Positions 1 through 12,689 of a stretch of 64,000 nt of DNA are shown in pieces. The stretch is from positions 234,243,741 through 234,307,740 of the forward strand of contig CM041465.1 in the NCBI GenBank assembly GCA_023213395.1. The letters are read 5' to 3'. The translations under genes and the position numbers were made by a program. Every line of letters begins with the position of its first letter. Within the stretch, counting starts at the first letter, position 1. The DNA is from Cycas panzhihuaensis. Taxonomy: Eukaryota; Cycadophyta. Under the pieces are notes generated by a model. It saw only the letters and a list, made by a program, of their open reading frames with translations. It searched no databases and was not told the origin of the DNA.

Positions 1-1358
1 TACATGATGTAAGTGGGGATGAAGTTAACACACAACTTACCCTAAATACCAAGAGGGTGCTAGCAGTTATGTACACTTTTTTTTATCTCTCTCTCTATTT
101 TTTATTTTTTTAAGGAAGGGTGTCATTCCATATTATAGTTCAGATGAGGGTCATGGTGAACTAAGTGTCATTAAACCCACTTTCTTGGTAACTCATCTCA
201 TCCGATCTCATACCTATTAAGAAGTAGGTGATTACAACTAAGATAAGGACCTTGGTAAAGAATGAGATGATTCAATGAGATGAAATGACATCATACTAAT
301 ATAATCCTAGGTGAAATCATGAAGTAACTTATTAGAGGGATCATTAAATTAGTTATTCTACTCAGGTGAAGAGTTTAATAAAGGTCTTAGTTTACTAGTT
401 GAGACTGAACATGTAATAAAGGTTATTCCCGATGGCATTAGATTCCTTTCCTTAGAGGGAAATATAATTAACTTAAAGGGAATAATGTGGTTAAGGCTTT
501 AGAAGGGAGGGTGGATGACCTATTCGAAAGTGGTCTTAGCCTTACAAGGATATTACATAAGATGCTCATAAGTAGGGGTGGGATATATGGAATTCGCTCA
601 TGATAGGAATTGGTACAAGTTAAAGAAACATCCTATAAAGGCTTCTCAAGAGTTGTATTATCTCTTACTAAAGAGACCCCCTTATAATATAACTGAGGTA
701 AAGTGTTCAATAAGGAGTTCTCTAAATCACTATTATAAGGACTCAATGTGTTGGGTAAAGGACCTAGTTGTCACACTCCACTATACTAAATCAATGACAC
801 ATAATAAGGGTAAAATGAAGAGAACAAGATTAAGAGAAAAAATGAGAGATGAAAATTATTACTCTTCTTTTCACATTCAACTTTATATAATAGAGGATGT
901 GCATTAGGGTTTCTAAAGGAGTTTTCTACCTAATAACATAATCCAAAAATTACACTTAAATGTAAATGAAATTATATTTAACTATATAACTTAGCTAACG
1001 TAGAGTCACCTTCATATAATTAATCTAATGACCTTGATATATTAACATCCATCAATTCCCTCATTAATGGTAAAAGGTCATTATGATAAAATCTATTCTA
1101 TGAGGTCTTCATTTAAGCCTCATTATTACATTGACACTTTTATGGGAAAACCCTCATGGGGAATAGAAACCCACAAACTTTCTAAGATCTATAGCCCCTT
1201 AAATCAAAATAGCTAGCATGGATCTTGATGTAGCATGATAACCAAGCAACTTAAATATATAGTTTGGTTTGCTAAGTCTCCATATACCATTTGGTCATGC
1301 CCCATGCCCTTTTAGGTTTTTATAGATTCTAATTTTCTAAGACTAGTACAACCCTTAT
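1..1358. other. Unassigned AT-rich sequence, possible LTR body of element A
   Basis: No recognisable gene. A 109-codon open frame at 578-907 on the plus strand has no domain or motif that I recognise, and its composition resembles the surrounding repeat DNA. Because element A is transcribed right to left, its 3' LTR should lie here, to the left of the RNase H end at about 1530. I could not find a matching second LTR in the window, so the outer edge of that LTR is unknown. Confidence 0.4.
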
Positions 1359-1481
1359 CCTTTTGTGCCCATAAGGGGTGAAAAGTTTTCACAAATAGGA
1401 TAGAGTAGAGACTTACTCTTATTGTTTTGTGCCCACAAGGGATTTTTAAGAATGGGATAGAGTATAAAGATCCTATTGTCA
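1359..1481 (-). repeat. Short tandem repeat at probable 3' LTR edge of Copia A
   Basis: Two copies of a unit of roughly 60 bp share TTTTGTGCCC (1361 and 1425) and GGATAGAGTA (1398 and 1455). Repeats like this are common in LTR U3 promoter regions. On the minus strand the purine tract AGAGGAGA (about 1482-1490) is followed directly by TGACAATAGG, which is the expected arrangement of polypurine tract and LTR start. It lies just after the end of element A's RNase H domain. The LTR reading is inference, because no partner LTR was found on the right side of element A. Confidence 0.35.
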
Positions 1482-1529
1482 TCTCCTCTAATCAGTCAAA
1501 GATAGAGGCTTGAAGGCTAAACTACCTAC

Positions 1530-3045
1530 AAAACTATTCAAACTTCACCTTTTGTAGTAGTTTGATGAAGATATTAGGCACTTGCTTTATTATGGGATAA
1601 TACTCTAGTTGAATTATGCCGTCATGAACTAGTTCTTAAATCTTATGGACTTATGTACTTTTGTATTTGGTATAATCATGAAATACATGATTTTTTTCTA
1701 TGTGGATTATTCATTAATTATTTACATAAAGGCTAGTAGGACTTGTTTAGGTGATATTGAATGTTTCTAATAATTTTCTAAGCCATATCACCTCCTTACT
1801 AGTCTTATAAGTAGTAATATATTCAGCTTCAGTAATTGAATTAGCAACTATCTTCTGCCATCTAGATCTCCATGAGATTTGTACTGTTCTAAGAAATATT
1901 ACATACCTAAATATGGATCTCCCTATGTCTTTATCTTCAGCAAAGTCTAAGTCTATGTATGCATATAGTTTGAACTTTGAATTAGGTTCATACAACATAC
2001 CATATTTGTTAGTTATCTTAAGGTACCTCAACACTTGCACTATTACTTACTAGTGATTCTATTTAAGATTTATCATGTAATGAGCTAGAATACCAACAAA
2101 GTATGTAATATTAGGTCTTGTATTAGTAGTATAGATGAGACTACCTATAAGTTGCCTGTAAAGTATTTCATCTACCTCTTGATCATTGTCATTAGCTGTT
2201 AGTTTAACATTGGATTCAATTAGAATGGCTATAGTTCAAGCATCTTCCAATTGAAACTTTATTAGAAGATCATTGGTGCACTTTTCTTGAGAAAGAAAGA
2301 TTTTACTATCTTTTTGAGTGACTTCAATCCCCAAGTAGTATTTCATCAACCCAAGGTTAGATAGTTTGAATGTTTTAGCTAAGCCTTTCTTTAGATGGAT
2401 AATTGCCTGCTCACTATTCCTTGTTATAAGCATATCATCCACAAAGATTAAGAGATAAGTGACTTAATCTTTTTGGCATTTGATGAACAATGTTGCATCA
2501 ATATCCTCGTAGTCATAAACCTCATATTCAAGTTACCTTATTCTTTTTTACAACTTGGTAAACTAAGCACAAGGGGCTTGTTTAATGATGTACAAGGACT
2601 TTTAAAGCCTACACACCTTATGCTCTAGACCAGTAATCTCAAATACTTCAGGCTAAGTCATGTAGATTTTTTCTTCAAGATGACAATTAAGAGATATAGT
2701 TTTTACATCGAAGTGGTGAATCTTCTAGCCCTATTGAGTTGCCAAGGCTATAAGAGTTCTGAGTATGGGCCACTTGGGTGTAGCTGCAAAGACTTCAGTG
2801 TAGTCAATGCCTTCCCTTTGTGTGAAACCCTTTTCTACCAACCTTGCCTTGTGTTTTTCAAGGGTGCCATCACATCTATATTTATTTTTATACATCCATT
2901 TATTTCTAACTATCTTTCTTCTAAGCAGTAGGTCGACGGTCTCCTATGTACCATTTTTCATAAGAGATTGATACTCTTCATTCATGGAATTCCTCCAAAC
3001 TATGTGTTTTACAGCTTCTTGGTATGAGAGGGGCTCTTCATTGAG
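1530..3045 (-). pseudogene. Copia element A: reverse transcriptase and RNase H (decayed)
   Basis: This is the C-terminal part of a Ty1/Copia polyprotein. One minus-strand frame can be followed through almost the whole span with in-frame stops. It starts with the RVT_2 region (WRNSMNEEYQSLMKNGT near 3000), continues through HKARLVEKGFTQREGIDYTE and the catalytic box FVDDMLITRN (near 2430, both Asp present), and then LSNLGLMKYYLGIE. RNase H follows with AYIDLDFAEDKDIGRS, ITEAEYI and a degraded C-terminal tail (VFHDYTKY, DIFTK-like) down to about 1530. In a live element this enzyme copies the RNA into cDNA in cytoplasmic particles. Stops are TAA or TAG at places where Gln or Trp are usual, so it is a dead copy. 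Confidence 0.88.
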
Positions 3046-4215
3046 AGCAATATGTAATTTTGTTGGTTCTAACTTAATAAAGAGTGATTCCTATATCTTA
3101 GCTCTACAAGTACTTTAAGTATTAATTTTACCTAAATATCCTTATTTAGCTGGTAGGCTTCATGAAAACCTTGAGTTGGGAATGGGGTCTTTATTTCTCC
3201 AACTATACAGTCTTTATTTAGATCCTAAAAATGATCATTTTTCATATTTATTGAGGAGGATATTGATACATCTAGGGAGCATGATCCATCTACCACTACT
3301 TTACCTTTGTTAACTTTGATATTCTTGAATGGAAGTGCATGATGTACACTCATTGGTTGAGAGTCACAACTACTATCCTTCGTGTCTCTATTGTCAGATT
3401 CTAATAGTTTGAGTAACTATTAAGTGTCTCACCCTCCCAAGTTTTGGAATCTATACATCATATTGAGTAGTATCATAGTAATGGTAGTTTGGTATTTTTG
3501 AGTCCAATTATAATAATTAATCCTCTATTTTAGAAAACACCACATCTCTGTGATGATAAATTTTCTACTATGAAGGTATAAATACCTTGTATCCCTTTCT
3601 TATCTATAGGGTATCCAATAAAGATGAATTTAAGTGCCCTAGGTTGGAGTTTATTTCTATCTCCAGCTAGTATATGGGCATAACATATTGAGCTAAATAT
3701 TTTGAAGTGGTAGGTAGTGGGGGCCTGCCCAGTCTACTTTTTATTAGGAGAAGTTCCTCCTTTAGATGGGTTGATAGCATTTATACAATAAATAACTATC
3801 TAAATTACTTCTACCTATAGGTAAGTAGGTATATTTTTATAAACCAACATAGCTTAAGCCATATTCATAGTAGACGTATTCATGTGCTTGGCAACTCTAT
3901 TTTGTTGGGGGGTGGCTACTATTATAATATGATATTTGATGCCATTATCTTGTAGATAGGTTTCAAACTTAGTAGAGGTATATTCTCTACCATTATCTAT
4001 TTGGAGACACTTAATTTGATAACCTAACTCCTTTTTAGTACAGGCTTTAAAAACTTTAAAGACACCAAATGCCTCATCTTTCCTGGTCAGAAAATCCACC
4101 GACACGTTTCTAGTAAAATCATTAATGAAGGATATGTAATATAATTTTTGCTTCAATAATGTAATAAACATTGGTTTGTATAGATCAGAGTGTACCAATT
4201 AAAGAGGATGACTTA
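3046..4215 (-). pseudogene. Copia element A: integrase core and linker (decayed)
   Basis: Integrase (rve) core on the minus strand. HSDLYKP contains the first catalytic Asp, INDFTR follows, and IDNGREYTSTKFE contains the second Asp. PQQNRVAKHMN is the third-acid region. The expected Glu (family pattern GVAERMNRT) is Lys here (codon at 3887-3889), so the DDE triad reads D-D-K and strand transfer would be lost. The post-core segment (FIFIGYPIDKKG, near 3600) matches the usual Copia linker before RT. The main open piece is 3854-4198. Orientation and spacing match the RT segment on its left and the protease on its right. Confidence 0.85.
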
Positions 4216-4860
4216 ATTTCCACTATCTATTGGCAAAGGGTTATCTATGAGATTTGGCTATGATACATGCTTTATATTTAAAGGGCTTAGAGGAGAACTT
4301 AGGCAGACCTGGAAGGGTATGATAAAGATCTCTAAGTAGATTAATATAAGCATGGCCCATGTGAGCATGCCTAAGATATTTTAAGGATAGCTTAGGGTGT
4401 GTTAAAGTGGTATAAAAAGCAAAGTCTTCATCAACACAAGGGCTTTAAGCATAATTGGCTTTAGAATATGGGAAGTCATTCAACTTAAATAATTTTCTAG
4501 TAAGCTTTCTAGTCAAGATCACTCAATTTATTGGAGGATGAATGACATAGAGAGTTTGGTAATTTGTGGTAATACTAAGATCAAACCCATGAGAGACAAG
4601 ATTGGATAAGGAAAATAGGTTTTGTTTCATATTAGTAATGTACAGGATATCAAGTAATATAAAGTATCTCAAGCCTAAGAGTTTTAGGCATATGTTTCCA
4701 ATAGCTTCGACTAGTTGTTGAGATTTGTTAGTCATATGAATAATACCATATATATTGGAATCAAAAGTTTGATATAGATCTTGATTACAAGTAATATGCT
4801 ATGTTGCTCTTGTATCCATGATCCATGAGGAGGTGTTTGAAATTATGCTATTTATAACTC
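4216..4860 (-). pseudogene. Copia element A: protease and GAG-pre-integrase (decayed)
   Basis: Protease motif WIMDTRATQHIT at about 4790-4825. Copia proteases carry DSG at the active site, and here it reads DTR (4808-4816). It is followed by LYITNMKQNLFSLSNL, the usual end of the protease. The zinc-binding GAG-pre-integrase domain follows with HMGHAYINLL and YKACIIAKSHR, where the first Cys of the expected C-x2-C pair is Tyr. It is one frame with few stops, continuous with integrase to the left and gag to the right. Active-site and zinc-ligand losses both indicate an old, inactive copy. Confidence 0.8.
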
Positions 4861-5990
4861 CAAGAGGCGTTTGTAGTGGTGATTCAAGATCACAAGTTGC
4901 ATAGCTATAATGAGCTACAAAATACCTCTTAGTTTGATCAATAGTTCTTCCCTCAAATCTTTGAATGTGTGTTTGAGAAAAACTTGTACCATCAAACTAT
5001 TCTTCATATGTTTTATCAACATTGTGAGCCTTATATTTCTATTGAAACTTAGGCAACTTATATGCAGGTGTACGACAATCTTTTATAAGGTGTCCTTTTA
5101 TATTGTAACTTTTACATATGATAATCTAATTTATAGTTCTTGAAGTACTAGTTTGGCATGATTATCTTACATTAAAAGGTGGTGCTTGGCCTTGAAACTA
5201 TCTAGGATACTATTCTTGAGGGTTCTATTAACCTTGTGGCTAATTTCTTATGCTTCATCCTCTATCCCTTACTTGGTTATTTCCTCTACCACGAGAGGAA
5301 CCCTGATTCTTTGAAAAGCATACTTCTTCTTCCACATCAAAAACTACATCTAGAAGAGGATCTAAAGTTACAAAATTAGTATCAAAGGTCTTATTAAATT
5401 GTATAAATTTCTCCGCAAGATCTTCAAAGGTAAGTGTCTTCAACATTCCACTTAATTGAGGACTCTTAAGTAAGTTCTTATAATTAGATACATGTAGATA
5501 GGACTGTATGAGGAATGCCCAATATATTAGGTCTTAAAATCTTTATCTATTACTTGTTTGATTAGTCAAAGGAGGTTGATTATTTCATGTGCATATCCCT
5601 TCTATATCTTTATCTTATTCATCTTTAAGACTAGATGAACAAATTCAAAGTTAGACTTTGCATCATTTTTTTTTTAAGAACCTTGAGGACTTTCTAGGTT
5701 GTACCATGTTATTCTTTATCAATTAGATTATGTAAGGAGTGATCAATCACCAATAGAATACCTACACAAATCTTCTCATCATCAATCTCTCATTGTAGTT
5801 TAGTTGTAGGATCTATTAGAGCTACAAGTGGCATTCCTCCAAAGGCAAGTGCTATTTCTATTGTAGGAATGACAGGTGTAAGCTATAGATGGGCTCTCTA
5901 AAGGCTTTCATACTTAGCAACATTCTTAACTCTAGTATAGCATAGATCCCAATTGTCTTTCCCTTTTAATATGTAGTTTATATTCAACTT
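4861..5990 (-). pseudogene. Copia element A: gag and nucleocapsid (decayed)
   Basis: Gag on the minus strand. The N-terminal part begins near 5985 (INYILKGKDNWDLCYTRVKN, similar to the UBN2-type gag start with its conserved Trp). An open piece at 5255-5446 ends in an SRGRGNNQ-type basic linker. A CCHC knuckle follows at about 5080-5120 (CKSYNIKGHLIKDC). Its second Cys is Tyr (5105-5107), a TGT to TAT type change. Several stops and at least one frame change lie between 5450 and 5990. Gag would form the virus-like particle and package element RNA. The 5' LTR expected to the right was not found. Confidence 0.72.
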
Positions 5991-7935
5991 AAATTAAGAA
6001 GATATAGTGAAGATGATAAAGTAAAAGAGATAGTAAGAAAATAATAAATGAAAATACCACTGGCAGATATGACCGATATACTTGGCACAGTAAGGAGAAA
6101 TATGATTAATAACAAGCAATGATAACAATCCACCAACACTTATGGTCAATATTCCTAATGCAGTAGGGTTTGATGATGTGTACAAATGGTAATATAAGGA
6201 TCACAAAGATAAATGATGTGTTATATGATCATAAAATCAAGATTATACCCATGTAGAAGCTAACATGTGGGTGCACACAACTAAAACCCAAATCTGATGT
6301 AACTTGTGTGATCAAACCCAAACCTCTATCTCAAGTCCAAAGTAGTTGAGGTGTCAATGCCTAAGGGGGCTTTTACTATACGTATTAGGGCCTTTACCTG
6401 TGATACTCGCACCTGTGCTTGGTGATGAAGTCCAAGTCACAATGGAGCCTAGGTACTCCTAGTCCTCACTCAGTTCACCAATGAGTAGCTACATACCTCC
6501 TCCAAAGAGTCAAATTTAATATACATATCCCATAACTATGATAAATATTAAATTGGGTATATTTTACTCTTGATTAAAGTTTTCAATTTTCTTGGGTGGT
6601 TATCAAGATTATCCCTAATTGGATGCTGTAGGTATGGATAACCTATCCCTCCACCACTATTTGAGTTAAGACTAGACCCAGTATGAAACTCACACCTCCT
6701 TTAAAGCCCAGACTTCAGCCAACCATGGTCTATTTCAATCAAGATGAGTGTGTGTACAAGTTAAGTTCTGGGGGTATAAGTCATATAGATGAGACTTTTA
6801 GGAAATAATGTAAGTTATTTCCAAATAACTAAAAACTAAAATGGAAAGATGCCAAATATACTTACTTGTCTTCTGTACTTGCTTTGTTGTTGTTGTTGCT
6901 TTATGTATTACTTTATGCTATGTGTGGAAATAGAAAGAGCATGCTAGATTTAGTAGGGAAACTAGATGTTGCTTCTAATCTAAGGTTTCCCTTACTTTAG
7001 TACAATGTTTCCAAATATATTTTTAGAAATTTCAATACAAAATCCATAAAGTGCCAATAAGTAGATTAATTTTCCACTAAAATACTAATTTTTCTAAATC
7101 TAGATGCATGTTATTTTGCCGTATTTTGTATTTTTTTTACAAAATTTATAAATAATAATAAATAGGCAAAATTTTCTAAAAATTATAAATATGGAGGCCT
7201 AAATGATGGAATTTGAATTTATGATAGAAGAAAAAAGTGTTTAAAATTTTGTTTCTAATAAGATGATGAAGTTAAATTTCTAAAAAGGTATAAAAATTTT
7301 TGCCCAAAAAAAACACAAAAGTAAAATCTTGTTAGATTCACTGTCTCAGAATCCAAAATTCAATATGTTAAAAGCTTCATCTTGACACATGCATCAACTT
7401 TTTCTTCTGCATCATCTCTAAAAACAACAAAAAAACTGCCCAAAATGCCCTTCTAACATTTTTTGTGGGGTTGAGGAGGCAAATTTAGCATCCATCAGAA
7501 AGCTACAAAGATCTCATTAACTAGTGGATGAAGTTTAATGAGATTTATCTCAAAATACTCCAAAGAAATAAATCTACTACATCCCTCAAAAAAGTGTTTA
7601 TATTTTTAGCTCATGTTTAAAGGATTTCATTGAGAAAACTACCCTAAGTTAGTTATCCACAAATTTTAACCTTTTATTTTAGTTAAAACTAGCTATTTCA
7701 GGCTAAATATAAAGCTACTCTAGAAGAAAAAAATGATCCCCTTGACAATGCAACCCTACATATCAAATTTTATCAAAATCTAAGATGGTCAAAATTTTCA
7801 TAAAATTTTAGGCCTTCAATACTTCTGGGGTTGTTCTAGCAACCAAACAGCTTCAAAAATCTGTCTTTTTTATCTTTGAAATTCCACACACATAAAAAAT
7901 ATAACAACATATAAACTAATATAATTTGAAGCTCT
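5991..7935. other. Unassigned AT-rich spacer
   Basis: No gene recognised. It may include the untranslated leader of element A on the minus strand. A short (TTG)n run lies near 6886-6898. The 63-codon minus frame at 5994-6185 has no recognisable domain. The part from 6840 to 7935 is very AT-rich with long A and T runs. Confidence 0.4.
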
Positions 7936-9798
7936 TTAATACAAAATAAAATTCTCAAATAAGCTCTTAACCTCATATGAATTATGAGTGAGAGGCATTA
8001 ATGGCTCTGTGTAAGCCTGGTAGGGAAATATGGCCAACAATGGCTCTGATACTAGTTGTTGAAGATATAAAAAATATGGTTGAAAAAAAGGCCTTAAGTT
8101 TGAACTAGCTTGTAGGAATCTAGCTTTCCTTAGTAAGCATGTGGTAGAAGATAATACAAGTGGTTGTGTAATCATCCCAAGTGAAATAAGCATGGGTATG
8201 GAAAGACCTAGTGAATAAAGTCTAACTCTTAGAGGAACATATAGGGTATGTTGATTAGTAGTGGAAATGAACAAGTCAATCTCATCATCTTAGTGTTAAT
8301 TCTCCTCTTCTAGTGGCTTAGGTTTAGTAGTTTTTGAAGGGTAATTTTCCCAATCTAATAAGCTAAGGTCATGAAAGCATGATCCTTAAGTCTACAAAGT
8401 AGGAGTAGCAAAAAACTTAGTAAAAAGGTCTAAAACCTCATCAAGGAAAGTATCACACACAAGAGAAAGCTCATTGAGTTATCTAAAGGGATCATGATAA
8501 GTTTCTCTAAGTAGCTCTAAATTAAAATTAGAAGATAGTTTAATGAGAGGTTCTGAGACCTCATCACTATTAGAGGAACTAAAGACTTCATCCATGGGTT
8601 AAGAGCCTATTTTAGGGATAGAACAGTATGAAATAGGCTTAAAACCTAACTAAGGGAGAGATATAAAAGAATATATAGTGTCACAGATAGGGAAGCTACT
8701 AGTAAGACTAGTCATAATTGATGACCCTAGATCCTAGTGTAAGGGAGTAGTGGTAGACATGAATTAGGTAACTACCTCTATATGATATAAATTTATTTTA
8801 CATACTTCTAATAGAATTGGGATTGAGTGCATGACTATATTAACCATTTCAAGATTAGTATCAAAAGGCTCTACCTAATGGGAAACTAATGAAGTTACAT
8901 ATTAATGGGTTTGTTGCATGGTAGATTTATAGATTTGATGAAGTATTTCTTCAAAAATTTGAGTTGGACATACATCATCAAGTTTCATGATGGGCTCATA
9001 AAAAGCAATTTCAGATTTACTATCATTTTGCTCAATTGTAAAGAGGGATTTTTGTTTTACTAAAAAGAGATAAGTGATATCAAAGTCACTTATAAAGACA
9101 TCTACAAATTGTTGGAATGATGAGATTAAGTTTTGGGGTAGGTGATAACACCACTAGAGTGCACTACCTTATAATATCCTTTGAAAACGTTTTATTAGTA
9201 AGAGGTCATTGGGCATAATATAAGCATATGTAAAGGTGAATGCTTTGATGTGACTTAAAGGATCTTTCCCAAGTATTCCCCAAAATATAGGTAACTTACA
9301 AATGAAATAGGAGAGGTAATAAAGACAAACCTTGCATGGAAAAAGGCTCTTCATATCCATAGGCTTGTCTTCAGGTGATGTAGTCACATGAGAAGGGGAT
9401 GGTTGATGGGTATGAGCATAACTAGTGGGGCTTATGCCCAAGTGAGATGCATAATTAAGGGGCACTCGATCAACAAGCTCTTGCATAGGGACATGAATAT
9501 AGATAGAAGTAGAGGTAACCTAAGCTGGGTTTTGCCTATAAGGATGTACAAGAGGGTTTTGGAGATAAAACATAGGTGCTCTTTGAAATATTTAAGGATG
9601 GTATAGTTCATATCTAATAGGTTGGCTAGAGTAATGTTATGGGCTAACTGCAAGACATGGTTTGTAAGTAGTGGTATACGATTGCTAAGAGTATAGAGCA
9701 TGTGATTGAAGGGATGGTTGCTCTATTCTTAATATGTATAAAGGTTATTGAGGAGGCATGATTGAAGAAGTTTGAGATACAAGCAATTGAATATCCAT
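7936..9798 (-). pseudogene. Ty3/Gypsy-type gag-like coding region (decayed)
   Basis: One minus-strand frame can be followed from an ATG at 9796-9798 to about 7936. It is interrupted only by scattered TAA and TAG codons. The first part is rich in Gln, Pro, Ser and Tyr. A retrotransposon gag domain follows. GKDPLSHIKAFTFTYAY and MPNDLLLIKRFQ (about 9170-9270) lead into a LWCYHLPQNLISSFQQF-like block (about 9100-9165) and FISDFD, the typical Retrotrans_gag pattern of Gypsy elements. An acidic Ser-rich tail follows. No zinc knuckle, protease or RT was found to the left, so this is a gag-only remnant or a truncated element. The segment 8057-8273 has LTR-like ends (see findings), so the last part of the frame may not be gag. 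Confidence 0.68.
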
Positions 9799-12689
9799 GG
9801 AGGATATGGATAAGATGCAAAAATTAAGATTACACAAGAGTAGCTACGAAGTTTTGGCAACTCCCTACTATGCTCGCTAGGAAATGTTCCTAGGTTAGGG
9901 GGACCTAGTTAACTGAGTTAACTTAGGAGTGAGAGTTTTAAAGTAACTAGGTCTAACTAGGACTTTTGATCCTATTTGAGGAAATAAGGATGGTTTCTCT
10001 AAGTTTAAAATCAGAAGGTTTAAGGTATAAGTTACAAGGTGCTTATTTGGTTTATTATTATTTTTGCTTATATCAAAAACAAAAATATTTTAAAATTACA
10101 AAAAGTAAAATACAATGAACAAACCGAGATCAAAATCCTCTTTTTATTAGGGAGAAAAGTAATCCATCCTTTATCTAGTGAGGGGTATATTGAAGGAAGA
10201 TTTTCCTTAATCAATCATCTTAAGGCTTCCTACTCTTCTACCCTTTCTAAGTTTCATATTGGAGAGAGGGTCTTAAACCTCAAGCCCAAACTTAAAGAAA
10301 AATGCTATATCATTCTATACTAAAGAAAGGGAGGACTGACAAATGCAAGGATCCAAGAGAGATCAAACCCTAGATTAATGACCCTATTGGAGGTTAGCTA
10401 CTAGGGACTCACTTACCTAATGATAATCCACCTATGAGGATAGATGGCATCAGGATACTCATGTCTAACTCTAATGGACTCTTATATTTAGAGGTGAAGA
10501 AGAACAAGAAATCTCTCTCAACCCAAAATGTAATGGACCACTACTTTTGGTGTTTAAAACATGGCTAGAGTTGTAACAACTCCCAAAGAAGGGAGAGTCT
10601 AATATACTGAGGAGATAAAGGCCTTATCAAGTAAAGACTCCTTCACAATAGGATGCATTTGCCTCTAAGAGAAGGACAGGCTTGATACGCTAAGGGAATC
10701 ACTTCTTGGTCAATCAATAAGATCCTAATAAATAGAAGTGGGCCTATTCTAGGGGACCAACAAGCACTTAATTGTAAATGTAAATTTATATGCAATTTTA
10801 TATTTACATAAGCAAGTAGTCAAAACATAAAACAAAGTAATTTAAGATTAATGCAACATGAATACATTCCCTAATGCAAGCTATATGATCTTTTATTAAC
10901 AGATAAAACTTTAAATACTCTTCTTATTTTTATTTTCTTCTTTTAAAAATGAAATGAAATAAAACCTAGAGAAATAAAATTATTCTTTTATTATAATTAT
11001 GATTATCCTAGCTAGGGTTCTTTTTCATCTTTACAAAAAGGAGAAAGAACTTGAGTAAATTGTAAAAGTAAAGAAGATTACCTAGTGTTGTAGTCCTTGA
11101 TTGCCTTCAAATGGTATCCTACCTTATTACTAGGGATTTAAAAGAGAAAGATAAGTATTCTATCTAATGGAAAGTTAGAAAATCAACCATAGAAAGATAG
11201 GTTAATAAAAATAAAACTAAAAAAGCAACCATTCAAGATCCTTTTCCTTTTAATATCTCATAATAAAGATAATAAATAGAAAAGAAAAACTTAAATAATA
11301 TAGAAGTTTACTTGAACAAAATTGTTTATAGAAAGAGAAAAGTGCCTCAGATCAGTGTCCTTGGCCCATAATATGCTCCTAAATTAGACTTTCAATCTGG
11401 TTGAAAGAAGAAAAGGGATAATAAAGAAGAAAATAAGGAGTAATTTTGAGAAGAAGAAGAGAAAAAATGGGGGAAATAGAAGAATATGAAGAGAATAAGG
11501 AGAGAATAGAGAAAAGAATCTTCAACTCTAGCTTCTTAAAGCTTACTTAGATTTGGAAGAAATGTAGGCTTGAAAGAAAGAATGAAAGCTCTTCAAAACC
11601 TAAGTAGGTTATATAATCTCCTTTAATTTTTTCCTTAAAATCTCCTCAAGATTAAGCTCCAATATAGACCTATAAGAGAAAAGCTAAAATCCTAGATAAG
11701 ATTTGATATTAAATTGATACAAAGATATGAACTCTTAAGCTTGATTCTCAAACTCCATTTTCTTCTCCTTCCTAAGATTTCTTAAAATTATATGAGAGTT
11801 CCAAATTTATAGAAATAAATTATAGACAAAACTAGTGGCAAAATTAGGGGGAGAGGATTAGTGGGCATCCACTAGAAAGAAATCCTAATGATAAAAAATG
11901 ATGGCTTGCCATTGGTAAAATTCTTTTGATGGGCAAAAAGATAAAAAATATAATAAACAATGAAAAACATGATAAATAGATAAAAAACATAATGAATATA
12001 TCCAAAAACATGATGAATGTACTAAAAACATGATGAATATATGAATACTATGATGAATATTTTTTAAGAAAAAATGAAGATTTTTTAGTTAGAATTTAAA
12101 AATTTTAAAGGGGAAATGTATTACAAAATAATCATTTGGTTTAAAAAGGAGTTATTGAAGTCATTAAAGGGAGAATTAAGGAGAAAATAACATTATAAAG
12201 TTAGTAATTAGATTGATAAGATGAATGAATTAGGACCACTTGAAGTGGGACTTAATTCATTAGACATAATACTAATTGTTCAATCATTAGCAATATAAGT
12301 CAAGCAAAATCATAACTAGTATGATTTCAAGCAATCATAATGCCAAGAAGCCTTTATACTATTATATAATCAAGTAGCTAAATATCAACAACAAAAAAAT
12401 GGTAAAAGATCTAGCCATTATCCAAAAAAAGGCATAGTTAATTGAAATAGAATTAACACTCAATGAAGTAACATGTAACCACAAAATTAATAAATTCATT
12501 CCATCTCAAATAAAGGAAGTAATAAGAAGGATATATAAATCCTATTCTTTCTTTTATTTTCTAATTTTTATACTCTTTTGCAAGAAGAAAGAAACAAAAA
12601 AAGTGGAAGAATCAAGGAAACTATAGCAAATTATCACAAAATTTATCAATGAAAGTTATCATAAATATGCCTGAAAATACCAATCTTTC
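9799..12689. other. Unassigned AT-rich sequence, possible Gypsy leader
   Basis: No gene supported. The stretch just right of the gag ATG (9799-10700) is the expected place for that element's leader. The part at 10330-10700 has patchy similarity to 63600-64000 (shared phrases such as GGGACTCA and AAAACATGG in the same order). From 10760 to 12690 the sequence is A/T-rich with many short homopolymers. The plus frame at 10039-10323 has no recognisable domain. Confidence 0.4.
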
